Part shown: positions 30,901 to 41,078 of the stretch, in pieces | How positions within the stretch are numbered: the stretch's first letter is position 1 | How the letters are laid out: every line of letters starts with the position of its first letter | From: Cellulophaga sp. HaHaR_3_176 | GTDB lineage: Bacteria > Bacteroidota > Bacteroidia > Flavobacteriales > Flavobacteriaceae | Reading direction: 5' to 3' | Length of the DNA stretch: 64,000 nucleotides | Assembly: GCF_019021925.1 (NCBI RefSeq) | Contig: NZ_CP058990.1 | Coordinates: 674,001 to 738,000 of the forward strand | Position numbers and translations under genes: made by a program | The notes under the pieces: generated by a model | Told to the model about the DNA's origin: nothing | What the model saw: only the letters and a program-made list of their open reading frames with translations | The model's database searches: none

Positions 30901-33900
30901 GATAGTCCAGTAACTATAAGTGGAACAACTACCGATGTAGAAGATGGACAGGTTGCAACAGTAATCCTGAACGGAATTACTTATTCTCCTATCGTAACAG
31001 GAAACGCGTGGACATTCGATATTACTGCTCTTGAAGCGCAAGCTTTAGGTGCAACAGAAACCATTACGGCAGATGTATCTAATGTTGCGAATAACCCTGC
31101 AACTCAGGCGAATCGTGATATCGAGCATGATGTAACAACTCCGGTGATTACAATAGACGTAGTAGCTGTAGATGATATTATCAATGCTACCGAAGATGAT
31201 AGTCCAGTAACTATTTCTGGAACAACAACAGATGTAGAAGATGGACAGGTTGCAACAGTAATCCTGAACGGAGTGACTTATTCTCCAATCGTAACAGGAA
31301 ATGTTTGGACCTTCGATATTACAGCAGCAGAAGCGCAAGCTTTAGATGCTACAGAAACTATAACTGCAGATGTAAATAATGCTTCTGGAAATGCAGCAGT
31401 ACAAGCGACGAGAGATATCGAGCATGATATAACCACTCCAGTAATTACAATAGATGTAGTTGCTGTAGATGATATTATCAATGCTACCGAAGATGATAGT
31501 CCAGTAACTATTTCTGGAACAACTATTAATGTAGAAGATGGACAGGTTGCAACAGTAATCTTAAACGGAGTGACTTATTCTCCTATCGTAACAGGAAATG
31601 TTTGGACCTTTGATATTACAGCAGCAGAAGCGCAAGCTTTAGATGCTACAGAAACCATTACGGCTGATGTAAGTAATGCATCAGGAAATGCAGCAGTACA
31701 AGCAACGAGAGATATCGAGCATGATGTAACGACACCAGTAATTACAATAGATGTAGTAGCTGTAGATGATATTATCAATGCAACAGAAGATGATAGTCCA
31801 GTAACTATTTCTGGAACAACAACAGATGTAGAAGATGGACAGGTTGCAACAGTAATCCTGAACGGAGTGACTTATTCTCCAATCGTAACAGGAAATGTTT
31901 GGACCTTCGATATTACAGCAGCAGAAGCGCAAGCTTTAGATGCTACAGAAACTATAACTGCAGATGTAAATAATGCTTCTGGAAATGCAGCAGTACAAGC
32001 GACGAGAGATATCGAGCATGATGTAACGACACCAGTAATTACAATAGATGTAGTTGCTGTAGATGATATTATCAATGCTACCGAAGATGATAGTCCAGTA
32101 ACTATTTCTGGAACAACTATTAATGTAGAAGATGGACAGGTTGCAACAGTAATCTTAAACGGAGTGACTTATTCTCCTATCGTAACAGGAAATGTTTGGA
32201 CCTTTGATATTACAGCAGCAGAAGCGCAAGCTTTAGATGCTACAGAAACGATAACGGCAGATGTAAATAATGCATCAGGAAATGCAGCAGTACAAACAAC
32301 TCGTGATATCGAGCATGATGTAACGACACCAGTAATTACAATAGATGTAGTAGCTGTAGATGATATTATCAATGCTACAGAAGATGATAGTCCAGTAACT
32401 ATAAGTGGTACAACAACGGATGTAGAAGATGGACAGGTTGCAACAGTAATCTTAAATGGAGTGACTTATTCTCCTATCGTAACAGGAAATGTTTGGACTT
32501 TCGATATTACAGCAGCAGAAGCGCAAGCTTTAGATGCTACAGAAACCATTACGGCTGATGTAAGTAATGCATCAGGAAATGCAGCAGTACAAGCAACGAG
32601 AGATATCGAGCATGATGTAACGACACCAGTAATTACAATAGATGTAGTAGCTGTAGATGATATTATCAATGCTACCGAAGATGATAGTCCAGTAACTATT
32701 TCTGGAACAACAACAGATGTAGAAGATGGACAGATTGCAACAGTAATCTTAAATGGAGTGACTTATTCTCCAATCGTAACAGGAAATGTTTGGACCTTTG
32801 ATATTACAGCAGCAGAAGCGCAAGCTTTAGATGCTACAGAAACGATAACTGCAGATGTAAGTAATGCATCAGGAAATGCAGCAGTACAAGCAACGAGAGA
32901 TATCGAGCATGATGTAACCACTCCAGTAATTACAATAGACGTAGTAGCTGTAGATGATATTATCAATGCTACCGAAGATGATAGTCCAGTAACTATTTCT
33001 GGAACAACTACTAATGTAGAAGATGGACAGATTGCAACAGTAATCTTAAACGGAGTGACTTATTCTCCTATCGTAACAGGAAATGTTTGGACCTTTGATA
33101 TTACAGCAGCAGAAGCGCAAGCTTTAGATGCTACAGAAACGATAACGGCAGATGTAAGTAATGCATCAGGAAATGCAGCAGTACAAGCAACGAGAGATAT
33201 CGAGCATGATGTAACCACTCCAGTAATTACAATAGATGTAGTAGCTGTAGATGATATTATCAATGCTACCGAAGATGATAGTCCAGTAACGATAAGTGGT
33301 ACGACTACTAATGTAGAAGATGGACAGGTTGCAACAGTAATCTTAAACGGAGTGACTTATTCTCCTATCGTAACAGGAAATGTTTGGACCTTTGATATTA
33401 CAGCAGCAGAAGCGCAAGCTTTAGATGCTACAGAAACGATAACGGCAGATGTATCTAATGTTGCGAATAACCCTGCAACTCAGGCGAATCGTGATATCGA
33501 GCATGATATAACGACACCAGTAATTACAATAGATGTAGTAGCTGTAGATGATATTATCAATGCAACAGAAGATGATAGTCCAGTAACTATTTCTGGAACA
33601 ACAACAGATGTAGAAGATGGACAGGTTGCAACAGTAATCCTGAACGGAATTACGTATTCTCCTATCGTAACAGGAAATGTTTGGACCTTCGATATTACAG
33701 CAGCAGAAGCGCAAGCTTTAGATGCTACAGAAACGATAACGGCAGATGTAAGTAATGCATCAGGAAATGCAGCAGTACAAGCAACGAAAGATATCGAGCA
33801 TGATGGAGTAATTCCTGTACCAGTATTGGATATAGATAACATCACCGCCGATAACGTCTTAAACGCAGCAGAAGCAGGAGCAAATGTAGCGGTAACAGGA

Positions 33901-36900
33901 ACAGTAACCGGTGATTTCAATACAGGAGATACAGTAACCTTAACAGTGGACGGTACGGATTATACCGGAAACGTAGACGTACTTGGAGCCTATAGTATCG
34001 ATATACCAGGTAGTAAATTAGCTGCTGATCCGGATACAACTGTTGATGGTAGTGTAACAACTACAGATGGAGCTGGTAATCAAGGAACAGTAACTGATAC
34101 ACAAGTGTATACTGTAGATACCTTGTCCCCTGCAATATCAATAAATGTAATCGCTGTAGATGATATTATTAATGCTACAGAGGATAATAACCCTGTAACT
34201 ATAAATGGTACTACTTCGAATGTTGAGGATGGTCAAATCGCAACAGTAATCTTAAACGGAGTGACCTATTCTCCAGTAGTAACAGGAAACGCGTGGACAT
34301 TCGATATTACTGCTCTTGAAGCGCAAGCTTTAGGTGCAACAGAAACCATTACGGCAGATGTATCTAATGTTGCGAATAACCCTGCAACTCAGGCGAATCG
34401 TGATATCGAGCATGATGTAACAACTCCGGTGATTACAATAGACGTAGTAGCTGTGGATGATATTATCAATGCTACCGAAGATGATAGTCCAGTAACTATT
34501 TCTGGAACAACTACCGATGTAGAAGATGGTCAGGTTGCAACAGTAATCCTGAACGGAATTACTTATTCTCCTATCGTAACAGGAAATGTTTGGACCTTTG
34601 ATATTACAGCGCTTGAAGCGCAAGCTTTAGATGCAACAGAAACAATAACTGCAGATGTAAATAATGCATCAGGAAATGCAGCAGTACAAGCAACGAGAGA
34701 TATCGAGCATGATGTAACCACTCCAGTAATTACAATAGACGTAGTAGCTGTGGATGATATTATCAATGCAACCGAAGATGATAATCCAGTAACTATAAGT
34801 GGTACGACTACCGATGTAGAAGATGGACAGATTGCAACAGTAATCTTAAACGGAGTGACGTATTCTCCTATCGTAACAGGAAATGTTTGGACCTTCGATA
34901 TTACAGCAACAGAAGCGCAAGCTTTAGATGCAACAGAAACTATCACAGCAGATGTAAATAATGCATCAGGAAATGCAGCAGTACAAGCGACGAGAGATAT
35001 CGAGCATGATGTAACCACTCCAGTAATTACAATAGATGTAGTCGCTGTAGATGATATTATCAATGCTACCGAAGATGATAGTCCAGTAACTATTTCTGGA
35101 ACAACTACCGATGTAGAAGATGGTCAGGTTGCAACAGTAATCTTAAACGGAGTGACTTATTCTCCAATCGTAACAGGAAATGTTTGGACCTTTGATATTA
35201 CAGCAGCAGAAGCGCAAGCTTTAGATGCTACAGAAACGATAACGGCAGATGTAAATAATGCATCAGGAAATGCAGCAGTACAAACAACTCGTGATATCGA
35301 GCATGATGTAACGACACCAGTAATTACAATAGATGTAGTAGCTGTAGATGATATTATCAATGCTACAGAAGATGATAGTCCAGTAACTATAAGTGGTACA
35401 ACAACGGATGTAGAAGATGGACAGGTTGCAACAGTAATCTTAAATGGAGTGACTTATTCTCCTATCGTAACAGGAAATGTTTGGACTTTCGATATTACAG
35501 CAGCAGAAGCGCAAGCTTTAGATGCTACAGAAACCATTACGGCTGATGTAAGTAATGCATCAGGAAATGCAGCAGTACAAGCGACGAGAGATATCGAGCA
35601 TGATGTAACCACTCCAGTAATTACAATAGATGTAGTCGCTGTAGATGATATTATCAATGCTACCGAAGATGATAGTCCAGTAACGATAAGTGGTACAACA
35701 ACGGATGTAGAAGATGGACAGATTGCAACAGTAATCTTAAACGGAGTGACTTATTCTCCTATCGTAACAGGAAATGTTTGGACTTTCGATATTACAGCAG
35801 CAGAAGCGCAAGCTTTAGATGCAACAGAAACCATTACGGCAGATGTAAATAATGCATCAGGAAATGCAGCAGTACAAGCGACGAGAGATATCGAGCATGA
35901 TGTAACAACACCAGTAATTACAATAGATGTAGTAGCTGTAGATGATATCATCAATGCAACAGAAGATGATAGTCCAGTAACGATAAGTGGAACAACTACC
36001 GATGTAGAAGATGGACAGGTTGCAACAGTAATCCTGAACGGAGTGACTTATTCTCCTATCGTAACAGGAAATGTTTGGACCTTCGATATTACAGCAGCAG
36101 AAGCGCAAGCTTTAGATGCTACAGAAACTATTACGGCAGATGTAAATAATGCAGCAGGTAATCCAGCGGTACAAGCAACTCGTGATATCGAGCATGATGT
36201 AGATGCTAGTATTAATATAACTACACCAATTGAAGGTGATGGTATTGTAAATGCAACAGAGGATGGTGATGTAACTATCTCAGGGACGACTGCTAACGTA
36301 GAAGACAATCAAGTTGTAACCGTAACATTTAACGATGGTGTAAATACACCAATTACAACAACGGCAATTGTAACAGGGAATACATGGACGGCTACTGATG
36401 CAGATATTTCAGGGTTAGATAATGGTAACATTGTAATAACTGTAGATGTAACTGATGTAGCACAAAATCCAGCAACAGATTCTGAAACTGTAATTTTAGA
36501 TAATAATAATATTGCGGCACCAACAGTAGTAATTACAGAAGACCTTAATAATGATGGTTTATTATCTGATAGTGAATTAGTAGGAAATATCGGAGTACAA
36601 GTTATCTTACCAACAGATACTGTAGCAGGTGATACTGTTAGCGTTACTGATGGAAATGGAAATACAGAAGATGTTACTCTTACCCCTACAGATATTACTA
36701 ATGGAAGTATCGATGTAGAGTTTGTTAGTCCAGGAGATGGAGGAACAATTGTCGTTACCGCTACTATTACCGACTTAGCAGGTAATGTAGGACCAGATAG
36801 TATTACAGATACAGCTGTAATCGATCTCACCACTCCTATAATTGATAGTGATGGAGATGGACTTAGTGATGAAGAAGAAGTTGGTTTGGGTACAGATCCA

Positions 36901-37746
36901 AACAATCCTGATTCTGATGGAGATCTTATAAACGATGGTCAAGAGGTAAATACGGATAGTACAGACCCAATTGATGATTGTAGTTCGAACGGAGGAACCG
37001 CTTTACCAAACAGTGATTGTGATGCAGATGGATTAACGACAACAGAAGAATCTACGGCAGGAACAGACCCTAATAATCCTGATTCAGATAATGATGGTTT
37101 AGAAGATGGAGAAGAAGTAATTTTAGGAGCAGATCCAAACAATCCTGATTCTGATGGAGATCTTATAAATGATGGTCAAGAAGTAACGGATGCGACCAAT
37201 CCTTTAGATGATTGTGATTCTATAGGAGGAACGGCTTTAGCAAACAGCGATTGTGATGTTGATGGCTTAACAACTTCTCAAGAAGATGAAATAGGTACGG
37301 ATCCAAACAATCCTGATTCTGATGGAGACCTCGTAAACGATGGTCAAGAAGTTATTGATGGAACAGATCCTCTGGATCCTTGTGATTCAATCGGAGGAAC
37401 ACCTCTTTTTCCAAACAGTTGTAATCCTGAAATTGTTGATAGTGGAATTTCTGTTAGTAATGAAATTCTGACGCCTGATAATGATGGAGTAAATGATATC
37501 TTTAGAATTGAAAATATAGAATCATTCCCTGATAATACAGTGCAAATTTATAACAGATGGGGTGTTGTTGTTTATGAAATGGTTGGTTATGATAATGGAG
37601 GAAATTCTTTTAGAGGAATTTCAAATGGAAGAGTAACTATTCAATCAGATTCTGAGTTACCTGTAGGGGTTTATTTCTTTATTATTAATTATACTAAGGA
37701 TACCACTAATTTGAGTAAGAGCGGATACCTATATATAAATAGATAA
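18955..37746 (+). CDS. Giant T9SS-secreted repeat adhesin (6263 residues) with type B C-terminal sorting domain
   Basis: A signal peptide (1-20, ending IIAQ) is followed by a beta-rich region to about 325. Alternating calcium-binding TSP3-like segments (DxDxDG motifs, such as [15 protein letters not shown]) and different beta-rich modules fill about 326-2440. Near-identical TSP3 linkers recur at nt 23446, 24415 and 25309. An Ig-like domain (about 2459-2567) and cadherin-like modules (to about 2775) lead to 22 Ig-like 99-residue repeats (2776-4953), one 105-residue domain of another type (4954-5058) and seven more 99-residue repeats (5059-5751). Two more Ig-like domains, TSP3 segments and the gliding-motility-associated C-terminal domain (about 6170-6263, with [35 protein letters not shown]) complete it. 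It resembles SprB-type surface adhesins of gliding flavobacteria. The secretion route is well supported; the adhesive role is inferred. Confidence 0.93.
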   Translation: MKKFSLLFITLICVVGNIIAQDGFNIKGALVSVTNNGTIRVDNGNLSVDDEGEILNTSLISVDGDWLNNNTTGQVFTVASEGAVTLTKTTGTTNIGGTTPTLFYNLTLDVDQATLEVNTIVGGAISGTNLGLLDLKNVELDLNSNSLQITNSVIGALIANEGYIISEDVLNQSKILWQTSPTGGKYTVPFGTVSGAKIPLSIERASGDLGQITVSTYPTGLSMAPYPTQPENVTNMLDESSNSLVNSTVNRFWQLDKTGTGTANLTFSYADNDVIANGENNLSAYRYNSSSNVWDKKGASSTSLTNNSVTILGVNEFSPWTLSATPENIDGDGVSNADDIDDDNDGIPDAIENLSCAVFSEDFGTGSYPGGELPAGYTTYNYRGDIAAYANFPNALEDGDYAIANFANQPEGSWQANLGDHTTGSGYMMVVNASFTPGDFYNRTVTLLPDATYKFTAWLVNANSEGNETFCNGESGGYILPNVKYEIRDLDNGSAVIASFDTGDIPRTGEWQNYNFEFNTGTATNIEVVLINNNTGGCGNDLALDDISLVPISLSGGAVACDFDGDGIPNSQDLDSDNDGIYDIIEAGGTDTDNNGVADNLDDLDNDGLADIYDGNCGAASAGPLNAVGANVVSGTFTNPSNAIGVTGTSDTDAAISGQNTSEIVLDLGVIVPSGSSFTLYMAHATNGTQSGQIHQSNASGNVVGSQIASYSVNGNTITAYTYTTNADTQYIKVTTFWESVQIFGIEVGASSTIDCSGTALNPPETTSGTKDFLNTDSDGDLCTDAKEAGFTDADNDGEVDGTGYTTWGAVEGSDGYTGTTAEVTDSNNSVACGGPAGPDYDGDGILDDVDLDIDNDGILNADEANNCTGAQIEWTHNGDSGNSDSATFNLGDEVYFTNHPDIIFGSGIDETTDNNNFTYLLRNAGEANFANAKSGNDYAQLSFTPTEDLNFNILQLGFFTNGSGDPAVTAGLFKMAIEYSNDASFSSPVVLFQDIQIPEMIAGNYISLPQSVSNFTLQEATPYYFRFYFYDEQNTDAFDRVRFDDVQFITSVKASCDTDGDGLPDYLDLDSDNDGIYDAVEAGHNAAHTDGEVTGAVGADGVPDAVQGGGNEDSGTVNYTIADSESTPDTIPDYLDLDSDGDGLPDNVEAQTTAGYTPQNVDDAATYETNKGVNSAYLGGINPENTDGTDTPDYLDLDSDNEGNDDTTEAGLTLAGADTDEDGLDDNTDATTDYSDPNGTIDDPTTLPNTQNTANAEVDYRDDGAIDSCGTVDTDNDGVFDDCDLDDDNDGILDTDECPVIVQPIIDVQDTAVSWIDFQFNSVIGSTYWSGRSSGDNEWGLIGTFDLGSLNANLAGITVTMTSISNEPDDARQYLGGPSGSFLGGHSGLLLQFSEPVDFRREAVGGVAFSTGEIERYQSDSQMHYVYGDTPASVTVTTDDGSGIASIQSNGSGGSSAIVAESYGTTAYYIDWDDNINPSTQQFRMEIGEFPRKIITDTDGDGIADCLDTDSDNDGCPDALEGDGTYTYADLDSDLRLTATVDGDGIPNGTSQGAGTSLDNTQQADECSECNPSHPSYTDSDGDLVGDFCDEDDDNDGILDTDEMQVQACGFYPSLSFSGATLESGTALSSGAVYRFSNVTTNVDALVTIVTSTPNPGITSIDDDGSNIANFQPILGADNSSVEFDFQFVTTTTSTVVEIPQFYMTAIDVDGDSGAAREFIELDITSSSVYTTETPSDLASYPTAIGTLFRGPLQTADGIDATATNVMFTARYSQTGEFKMRIGADPTSNVNRLFSMNFDPCTYNIYTSPSNSDLLLQVLDTDNDGTPDHLDNDSDGDGCPDALEGDGTYTYADLDSELRLTAAVDGDGIPAGTSQGVGTSTDDTLQADECSPCDPSHPSYVDSDGDTIGDFCDLDNDNDGILDEDECPSVTGSVDSGNNTTNLTGFYKANGNNILGFTINPEYASQVLSSTSGIQIRWDQGTTDAITTIDLILDAPTSGTLQSVILGNGAEGVTAGTQNANKEITLTWSGGGSGILNDPLDEVTGRDTGDVIFSGDIIEINNGTAYSLRDTEWSVEVDMTSVTTFPTTVAFYADSSINGGTNYNREGFAFTPVINCPDTDEDGIPNSLDNDSDGDGCPDALEGDGSYTYADLDSNLRLIAAVDGDGIPAGTSQGIGTSEDDTLQADECSPCDPSHPSYVDSDGDTIGDFCDLDDDNDGIADTVEDVCAAYTVVRPSDLGYTGNEVIASAVHDVSSLFGLSTGSVILTLTDAYVNATGSSWNTSGSNPASSIAISGTIPSRIRIDHGSGLTSVGSKEGIRSNGDKFNFTGTLNTGFTSYNQGNEYYVERDATSASNNAGTEIWESEGYASFVEYFTSDTASVVIFRMCPATDTDLDGIADHLDTDSDNDSCTDALEAGHLDANNDGEVDGSGYDANGQVTGATTAYTGTTTGVTTAAETTIDTAPTDQEERVGDDATFTVAATALEASAYPAGVPTYDVNADSGLQYQWQVSTNSGSTFTDIPGATNASLVVSNVTLIMDGNIYKVLVNHDNNACPEESQAVLTVINNIDAINDDAALTAVEGFTGVTDVINVLDNDELNGAVLNPASVTITPVTNGPLTVNGDGSVDVASNTGTGSYTVNYQICDAANSANCDIAIVTVNVGVNSLPTAQDDEVSIAQDTSNNSIDVLANNGNGPDSFGGDGPNAGSITLPSTTTTNGGTVSVDDNGTPLDPTDDTVLYTPAASYSGADSFTYTITDANTDTSTATVNVTVVPTPVITIDVVAVDDIINATEDDSPVTISGTTTDVEDGQVATVILNGVTYSPIVTGNVWTFDITATEAQALDATETITADVNNASGNAAVQATRDIEHDVTTPVITIDVVAVDDIINATEDDSPVTISGTTTNVEDGQVATVILNGTTYSPIVTGNVWTFDITAAEAQALDATETITADVNNASGNAAVQATRDIEHDVTTPVITIDVVAVDDIINATEDDSPVTISGTTTNVEDGQVATVILNGVTYSPIVTGNVWTFDITATEAQALDATETITADVNNASGNAAVQATRDIEHDVTTPVITIDVVAVDDIINATEDDSPVTISGTTTDVEDGQIATVILNGITYSPIVTGNVWTFDITALEAQALGATETITADVNNASGNPAVQATRDIEHDVTTPVITIDVVAVDDIINATEDDSPVTISGTTTNVEDGQVATVILNGVTYSPIVTGNVWTFDITATEAQALDATETITADVNNASGNAAVQATRDIEHDVTTPVITIDVVAVDDIINATEDDSPVTISGTTTNVEDGQVATVILNGVTYSPIVTGNVWTFDITATEAQALDATETITADVNNASGNAAVQATRDIEHDVTTPVITIDVVAVDDIINATEDDSPVTISGTTTNVEDGQVATVILNGVTYSPIVTGNVWTFDITAAEAQALDATETITADVNNASGNAAVQATRDIEHDVTTPVITIDVVAVDDIINATEDDSPVTISGTTTNVEDGQVATVILNGVTYSPIVTGNVWTFDITAAEAQALDATETITADVNNASGNAAVQATRDIEHDVTTPVITIDVVAVDDIINATEDDSPVTISGTTTDVEDGQVATVILNGITYSPIVTGNAWTFDITALEAQALGATETITADVSNVANNPATQANRDIEHDVTTPVITIDVVAVDDIINATEDDSPVTISGTTTDVEDGQIATVILNGVTYSPIVTGNVWTFDITAAEAQALDATETITADVNNASGNAAVQATRDIEHDITTPVITIDVVAVDDIINATEDDSPVTISGTTTDVEDGQIATVILNGVTYSPIVTGNVWTFDITALEAQALDATETITADVNNASGNAAVQATRDIEHDVTTPVITIDVVAVDDIINATEDDSPVTISGTTTNVEDGQVATVILNGVTYSPIVTGNVWTFDITAAEAQALDATETITADVNNASGNAAVQATRDIEHDVTTPVITIDVVAVDDIINATEDDSPVTISGTTTDVEDGQVATVILNGITYSPIVTGNAWTFDITALEAQALGATETITADVSNVANNPATQANRDIEHDVTTPVITIDVVAVDDIINATEDDSPVTISGTTTDVEDGQVATVILNGVTYSPIVTGNVWTFDITAAEAQALDATETITADVNNASGNAAVQATRDIEHDITTPVITIDVVAVDDIINATEDDSPVTISGTTINVEDGQVATVILNGVTYSPIVTGNVWTFDITAAEAQALDATETITADVSNASGNAAVQATRDIEHDVTTPVITIDVVAVDDIINATEDDSPVTISGTTTDVEDGQVATVILNGVTYSPIVTGNVWTFDITAAEAQALDATETITADVNNASGNAAVQATRDIEHDVTTPVITIDVVAVDDIINATEDDSPVTISGTTINVEDGQVATVILNGVTYSPIVTGNVWTFDITAAEAQALDATETITADVNNASGNAAVQTTRDIEHDVTTPVITIDVVAVDDIINATEDDSPVTISGTTTDVEDGQVATVILNGVTYSPIVTGNVWTFDITAAEAQALDATETITADVSNASGNAAVQATRDIEHDVTTPVITIDVVAVDDIINATEDDSPVTISGTTTDVEDGQIATVILNGVTYSPIVTGNVWTFDITAAEAQALDATETITADVSNASGNAAVQATRDIEHDVTTPVITIDVVAVDDIINATEDDSPVTISGTTTNVEDGQIATVILNGVTYSPIVTGNVWTFDITAAEAQALDATETITADVSNASGNAAVQATRDIEHDVTTPVITIDVVAVDDIINATEDDSPVTISGTTTNVEDGQVATVILNGVTYSPIVTGNVWTFDITAAEAQALDATETITADVSNVANNPATQANRDIEHDITTPVITIDVVAVDDIINATEDDSPVTISGTTTDVEDGQVATVILNGITYSPIVTGNVWTFDITAAEAQALDATETITADVSNASGNAAVQATKDIEHDGVIPVPVLDIDNITADNVLNAAEAGANVAVTGTVTGDFNTGDTVTLTVDGTDYTGNVDVLGAYSIDIPGSKLAADPDTTVDGSVTTTDGAGNQGTVTDTQVYTVDTLSPAISINVIAVDDIINATEDNNPVTINGTTSNVEDGQIATVILNGVTYSPVVTGNAWTFDITALEAQALGATETITADVSNVANNPATQANRDIEHDVTTPVITIDVVAVDDIINATEDDSPVTISGTTTDVEDGQVATVILNGITYSPIVTGNVWTFDITALEAQALDATETITADVNNASGNAAVQATRDIEHDVTTPVITIDVVAVDDIINATEDDNPVTISGTTTDVEDGQIATVILNGVTYSPIVTGNVWTFDITATEAQALDATETITADVNNASGNAAVQATRDIEHDVTTPVITIDVVAVDDIINATEDDSPVTISGTTTDVEDGQVATVILNGVTYSPIVTGNVWTFDITAAEAQALDATETITADVNNASGNAAVQTTRDIEHDVTTPVITIDVVAVDDIINATEDDSPVTISGTTTDVEDGQVATVILNGVTYSPIVTGNVWTFDITAAEAQALDATETITADVSNASGNAAVQATRDIEHDVTTPVITIDVVAVDDIINATEDDSPVTISGTTTDVEDGQIATVILNGVTYSPIVTGNVWTFDITAAEAQALDATETITADVNNASGNAAVQATRDIEHDVTTPVITIDVVAVDDIINATEDDSPVTISGTTTDVEDGQVATVILNGVTYSPIVTGNVWTFDITAAEAQALDATETITADVNNAAGNPAVQATRDIEHDVDASINITTPIEGDGIVNATEDGDVTISGTTANVEDNQVVTVTFNDGVNTPITTTAIVTGNTWTATDADISGLDNGNIVITVDVTDVAQNPATDSETVILDNNNIAAPTVVITEDLNNDGLLSDSELVGNIGVQVILPTDTVAGDTVSVTDGNGNTEDVTLTPTDITNGSIDVEFVSPGDGGTIVVTATITDLAGNVGPDSITDTAVIDLTTPIIDSDGDGLSDEEEVGLGTDPNNPDSDGDLINDGQEVNTDSTDPIDDCSSNGGTALPNSDCDADGLTTTEESTAGTDPNNPDSDNDGLEDGEEVILGADPNNPDSDGDLINDGQEVTDATNPLDDCDSIGGTALANSDCDVDGLTTSQEDEIGTDPNNPDSDGDLVNDGQEVIDGTDPLDPCDSIGGTPLFPNSCNPEIVDSGISVSNEILTPDNDGVNDIFRIENIESFPDNTVQIYNRWGVVVYEMVGYDNGGNSFRGISNGRVTIQSDSELPVGVYFFIINYTKDTTNLSKSGYLYINR
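23446..25638 (+). repeat. Three dispersed near-identical TSP3 linker cassettes inside the first adhesin
   Basis: Copies of about 320-330 bp lie at 23446-23766, 24415-24738 and 25309-25638. Each encodes the order D-T-D-x-D-G-I, then [17 protein letters not shown], the VDGDGIP segment, a Cys-rich HPSYxDSDGD segment and a D-x-D-x-D-N-D-G-I end. The modules between them (about 570-650 bp each) are not alike, so conserved linkers separate variable inserts. Confidence 0.8.
27280..33813 (+). repeat. Tandem array 1: 22 copies of a 297-bp unit (99-residue Ig-like domain)
   Basis: The unit encodes a domain starting [20 protein letters not shown] and containing [28 protein letters not shown] and ADVNNASGN. 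The period is exactly 297 bp over all copies, with no insertion or deletion seen. Most differences are synonymous. Some copies are identical over hundreds of bases. The domain resembles Ig-like repeats of Bap-type bacterial adhesins. Confidence 0.93.
33814..34128 (+). repeat. Single 315-bp unit of the second adhesin's repeat type embedded between two 297-bp arrays
   Basis: Residues 4954-5058 (with [30 protein letters not shown] and [14 protein letters not shown]) match the 105-residue type A domain of the adhesin encoded at 46742-57913. The length is identical, 315 bp. It is flanked on both sides by 99-residue units. Confidence 0.85.
34129..36207 (+). repeat. Tandem array 2: seven copies of the 297-bp unit
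   Basis: This array is in phase with the same 99-residue domain as array 1. The first copy is the most diverged ([20 protein letters not shown]). Later copies share variant blocks with copies in array 1, for example the block around 35218-35588 and that around 32230-32600. Confidence 0.92.
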
Positions 37747-37775
37747 TTAAAACTATTTAAAAATTTTAATTAAAA

Positions 37776-37828
37776 ACAGATGATTTTGTTAGATGAATAT
37801 TATTCATTTAGTGAAATCATTTGTGTTT
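37776..37828 (+). terminator. Probable terminator after the first giant adhesin gene
   Basis: An 11-bp outer stem (ACAGATGATTT / AAATCATTTGT, one G-T pair) contains an inner AGATGAAT/ATTCATTT pairing and is followed by GTTT. It lies 30 bp after the adhesin stop codon. Confidence 0.6.
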
Positions 37829-37982
37829 AGATATTAATTATTGCTTCATGAAAAAGCATATTGTAAGTAACAAATTTGCGAAAATTAATTATTTATTATT
37901 AGAGTTAAAGATTGATTCTTTAAAGGCTTTATGATTGTTAAGTGATAATATCTTTACTTCAATCTAATTAAACTTAAAGAAA

Positions 37983-38144
37983 ATGAAAAAAATAATTTGG
38001 GGATTTGTAGTGGTATTAATACTAATTTGGATAGTTGCTTTTTTAGTATTTAAGATACTGAGTGGTTTAGTTCATATAATATTAATTGCAGCAATTGTTT
38101 TAGCTATTTATAATTTATTTAGGAGTGTGAAAGAAAAGGTTTAA
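37983..38144 (+). CDS. Small membrane protein, lmo0937/DUF5670 type
   Basis: The 53-residue ORF starts MKKIIWGFVVVLILIWIVAF and contains two hydrophobic helices separated by a short KILSGLVH turn, ending in the basic FRSVKEKV. This matches the small lmo0937/DUF5670 proteins, which are common in Bacteroidota and have no known function. The DUF808 gene starts 32 bp downstream on the same strand, so the two may form an operon. The 236 bp between the giant adhesin and this gene hold only the terminator at 37776-37828. Confidence 0.65.
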   Translation: MKKIIWGFVVVLILIWIVAFLVFKILSGLVHIILIAAIVLAIYNLFRSVKEKV

Positions 38145-38176
38145 TTTTAACATCTTTAAAATAGAATAAATAATAT

Positions 38177-39055
38177 ATGGCATCAGGTTTTTTTGCATTA
38201 TTAGATGATATAGCCGCACTTATGGACGATGTAGCTGTAATGAGTAAAGTTGCAGCTAAGAAAACGGCAGGTATTTTAGGAGATGACTTAGCAGTAAATG
38301 CAGAAAAAGCTTCTGGTTTTATCTCTGATAGAGAGTTACCTGTGTTATGGGCTATTACAAAAGGTTCATTCTTAAACAAACTCATAATTTTACCTTTTGC
38401 ATTTTTATTAAGCGCTTTTATACCTATTGCAGTTACAATTATACTTGTACTCGGAGGACTTTATTTAGCTTACGAAGGTGCTGAAAAAGTATATGAATTT
38501 TTAGCAGGCCATAAACATGAAAAAGAAAATCTATTAGATGAAAATATTACAATAGAAGAACTTCAATCTTTAGAAAAAGGCCGTATAAAATCAGCAATTG
38601 TAACTGATTTTATTCTATCTGTAGAAATTGTAATCATAGCATTAGGTACCGTTACTGATGAAATTATTTCTACTCAAATTATGGTAGTTACTATAATAGC
38701 TATCATTGCAACAGTAGGGGTCTATGGTATTGTAGCTTTAATTGTAAGAATGGATGAATTTGGTTTAAAGCTTATTAATTTAAACGAAAGAGATAATAGT
38801 TTTTCAGATAAAGTAGGGAGAGTTTTAGTTAGTGCTTTACCATGGATAATTAAAATTTTAGCGGTTGTAGGTACATTAGCTCTACTTTCTGTAGCAGGTG
38901 GTGTATTTGCACATAACGTTCATTTTTTACACGACATTTTAGAACAAGTACCATTACCGAGTATGCTTAAAGAGTTTCTTTTAGGTTTGGTAATTGGTGC
39001 AGTTGTAGTACTTATTGTAAACTTGTTTAAAATGATATTTAAAAAGAAAAAGTAA
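38177..39055 (+). CDS. DUF808 (YedI-type) inner-membrane protein
   Basis: The 292-residue protein begins MASGFFALLDDIAALMDDVA and continues with the KKTAGILGDDLAVNAEKASG and RELPVLWAITKGSFLNK segments that mark the DUF808/YedI family. About five to six hydrophobic helices follow, and the C-terminus is lysine-rich (MIFKKKK). The length is close to that of E. coli YedI. The family has no established function. It follows a small membrane-protein gene and ends before a strong terminator at 39092-39145. Confidence 0.9.
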   Translation: MASGFFALLDDIAALMDDVAVMSKVAAKKTAGILGDDLAVNAEKASGFISDRELPVLWAITKGSFLNKLIILPFAFLLSAFIPIAVTIILVLGGLYLAYEGAEKVYEFLAGHKHEKENLLDENITIEELQSLEKGRIKSAIVTDFILSVEIVIIALGTVTDEIISTQIMVVTIIAIIATVGVYGIVALIVRMDEFGLKLINLNERDNSFSDKVGRVLVSALPWIIKILAVVGTLALLSVAGGVFAHNVHFLHDILEQVPLPSMLKEFLLGLVIGAVVVLIVNLFKMIFKKKK

Positions 39056-39091
39056 ATTTTCATGTAGATAGTAAAATAATTTAAGCATTGT

Positions 39092-39145
39092 AAAAGAGCT
39101 TTATTATTTAGAGTATTTAACTCTAGATAATAAAGCTCTTTTTTT
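39092..39145 (+). terminator. Strong intrinsic terminator after the DUF808 gene
   Basis: The left arm starting AAAAGAGCTTTATTAT pairs over 22 bp with the right arm ending AAAGCTCTTTT (one T-G pair). The loop is 7 nt and a T-run follows. This is the longest hairpin seen in the window. Confidence 0.9.
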
Positions 39146-39350
39146 ATTGTCATTTAATATCAAAAAACCATTTTTAGTTTATTTCTATATTATTTAGTTG
39201 AGAAGGGAAATTTTTAACGTTTATAATTTTCTAATAATGAATGCCTTATAAAGTATATTTTTTTTAAGTCAAAAATCTGTTCTTTAGGTTCAAAAGTGTC
39301 ATTTTACACCTTTTAATTTAGCAGAATATTAATTTAAAATAAATATAAAA

Positions 39351-39938
39351 ATGAAAAAACAAGTTGCATTAATCGCGTTTTTATTTGCAGGATATTTTGT
39401 TTCGGCACAAGCATGGTCAGAAAAAGTTCAATTAGGAGTGAAAGGTGGTGTGAACTTTTCGAGCGTAACAGGAGATGGCTTTGAAAGCCCTGATTCACGT
39501 ACGAGTTTTTATGCTGGTTTATTATTAGAAGCTCCACTTTCGGAAAATTTATCAATACAACCTGAAGTTTTTTACTCAGGTCAAGGTTTTGATCTTTCTG
39601 ATGATCCAAATCAAGGTAATAGTGAATTTCAAGTAGGATATATTCAAGTTCCTATTCTTTTAAAAGCATATTTATTTGATGGTTTTAATATTCAAGCCGG
39701 ACCTCAATTTGGTTTTAAAGTAAATGAAGAAATAGATTTTGACCCGAGTAATAATGGTGGTGATATCGATTCTGATGTTGTAAGAGATTTTGATTTAGGA
39801 CTTACAGCTGGTTTGGAGTATAAATTTGCAGAAAAATTCTTCGTACAAGGAAGGTATACGTACGGTTTTTCTCAACTTATTGAAGATACAGACGTTCATA
39901 ATTCTGTAATATCAGCAGGTGTTGGTTACATGTTTTAA
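39351..39938 (+). CDS. Outer-membrane beta-barrel (porin-family/PorT-like fold) protein
   Basis: The 195-residue protein has a signal peptide (MKKQVALIAFLFAGYFVSAQ) and an eight-stranded barrel pattern: LGVKGGVNFSSVTGDGFESP, SFYAGLLLEAPLSENLSIQPEVFYSGQG, FQVGYIQVPILLKAYLFDGFNIQAGPQFG, and a final aromatic end (VISAGVGYMF). It belongs to the outer-membrane beta-barrel family common in Flavobacteriia. The length fits a small barrel without accessory domains. It has about 295 bp of upstream region, mostly AT-rich with the terminator of the previous gene, and faces the AraC gene tail to tail. Its specific function cannot be read from the sequence. Confidence 0.88.
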   Translation: MKKQVALIAFLFAGYFVSAQAWSEKVQLGVKGGVNFSSVTGDGFESPDSRTSFYAGLLLEAPLSENLSIQPEVFYSGQGFDLSDDPNQGNSEFQVGYIQVPILLKAYLFDGFNIQAGPQFGFKVNEEIDFDPSNNGGDIDSDVVRDFDLGLTAGLEYKFAEKFFVQGRYTYGFSQLIEDTDVHNSVISAGVGYMF

Positions 39939-39979
39939 AAAAGACATAACCCATATTTCTTAAATTTTAAGAAAGTAAT

Positions 39980-40009
39980 AAAAGCTCTATATTTTATATA
40001 GGGCTTTTT
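39980..40009. terminator. Bidirectional terminator between the beta-barrel gene and the AraC gene
   Basis: AAAAGCTCTATAT pairs with ATATAGGGCTTTT (13 bp, one T-G pair) around a short T loop, with A and T runs on either side. It sits between two convergent genes. Confidence 0.8.
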
Positions 40010-40013
40010 ATTT

Positions 40014-41000
40014 TTATACTTCATTTCTATACTTTTTTGGAGTACTATTAAATTTTCGTTTAAAAGCGGCTGTAAAATGAGTTGCATTTTTATAACCAAC
40101 TTCTTCTGCTATTTGGTATACTAGTTTATTTGTATTTTCTAGCATTAACTTTGCCGTTTTCATTTTTTCATTATAACTATATTCATTAATTGAATGTCCG
40201 AAAATTCTAATAAACTCTTTATTTAAAGAATAACCAGGTAACCCAATTTCGTCACCTAAATCATTCACTTTATAATTTACATGAATATTAGATTTGATCA
40301 GTTGTTTTGTAGCATACAGTTTTTTCAAAGTTTTATCTTGAGTAATTGGGATTAATGAATTTTCCCTTTTTTTATAATGCTCCATTTGAATAGCTATAAG
40401 TTCAAATGTTTTCGCTTTTAAATACAATTTATTTGATATGCTAGAAATATCTTTTTGTTCTAAGTTTAACAAAATTTGAAATATTTCATCAGTAATAGGA
40501 AGTATTAACTTTCGATCTGTTATTTTTTTTAAATCAAAATCGTTTAAAAACCCTTGTTGAATCAAAAAAGATTCTTCTAAATTTATTTTTATTTCTTTAA
40601 AAACTTTCTGACTTAGTATTTTAATACTGCCTTTAAAGTTTTTAATATTAGCCATGTACGACTCCTTATTTTCATAATAAAGCACCTTGTCATCTTCTAA
40701 TTGTATTATTTTTTCACCAGTTAAAAGAAAACTTATTTGTAAAATCTCTTTATTAATAGGTAAAGTATAAACCACATCTGCATCTAATTTATATTTACTA
40801 ATTGTAATGTCTATTTCATCTGTTTTAAAATTTAAAATAGATCCTGTACCATATTTTGGTAATAGGTGATATTGGCTTACAGCAATATTATCTGGTGTTT
40901 GATAATTTGTTTTAATTGCAATTTTATCTGCAAGACTATAAATATCACCATCTATTTCAATTTTTTCACAATTATTAAAATCACGTCTTTTTTTTATCAT
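40014..41000 (-). CDS. AraC-family transcriptional regulator, probably of the adjacent iron-uptake genes
   Basis: The 328-residue protein has an N-terminal region of about 230 residues without a recognised ligand domain, and a C-terminal AraC double helix-turn-helix (about 235-325). Landmarks are VNDLGDEIGLPGYSLNKEF, IFGHSINEY, KLVYQIAEEVGYKNATHFT and AAFKRKFNSTPKKYR. The layout resembles PchR-type regulators of siderophore receptors. It is divergent from the TonB-dependent receptor gene, with 78 bp between the start codons, which supports control of that receptor. The inducer is unknown. Confidence 0.9.
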   Translation of the reverse strand: MIKKRRDFNNCEKIEIDGDIYSLADKIAIKTNYQTPDNIAVSQYHLLPKYGTGSILNFKTDEIDITISKYKLDADVVYTLPINKEILQISFLLTGEKIIQLEDDKVLYYENKESYMANIKNFKGSIKILSQKVFKEIKINLEESFLIQQGFLNDFDLKKITDRKLILPITDEIFQILLNLEQKDISSISNKLYLKAKTFELIAIQMEHYKKRENSLIPITQDKTLKKLYATKQLIKSNIHVNYKVNDLGDEIGLPGYSLNKEFIRIFGHSINEYSYNEKMKTAKLMLENTNKLVYQIAEEVGYKNATHFTAAFKRKFNSTPKKYRNEV

Positions 41001-41031
41001 TTCTAGTCATTTAATACAATGTGAAACTTTC

Positions 41032-41039
41032 TATTTTTG
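41032..41039 (+). promoter_or_regulatory. Bacteroidota -7 promoter element of the iron-uptake operon
   Basis: TATTTTTG matches TAnnTTTG exactly, 39 bp before the receptor start codon and inside the divergent region shared with the AraC gene. A short imperfect inverted repeat (TTATTT...AAATAA, about 41049-41071) follows and could bind an iron-responsive repressor. That last point is speculative. Confidence 0.5.
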
Positions 41040-41078
41040 CAACAAACTTATTTAGACTAATTAAAAATAACTAATAAA

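Noticed and set aside
27280..36207. CRISPR-like or satellite repeat
   Set aside because: The unit is 297 bp, in frame, coding and without spacers, so it is a protein domain repeat.
27417..36308. Many minus-strand open frames of 60-200 codons repeated through the 297-bp array
   Set aside because: They recur with the same 297-bp period as the coding repeat on the plus strand and are a by-product of its codon pattern. They have no start signals or family resemblance of their own.
18955..37746. RTX-type adhesin secreted by a type I system
   Set aside because: The calcium-binding segments are TSP3-like rather than GGXGXD nonapeptides, and the C-terminus is a T9SS type B sorting domain.
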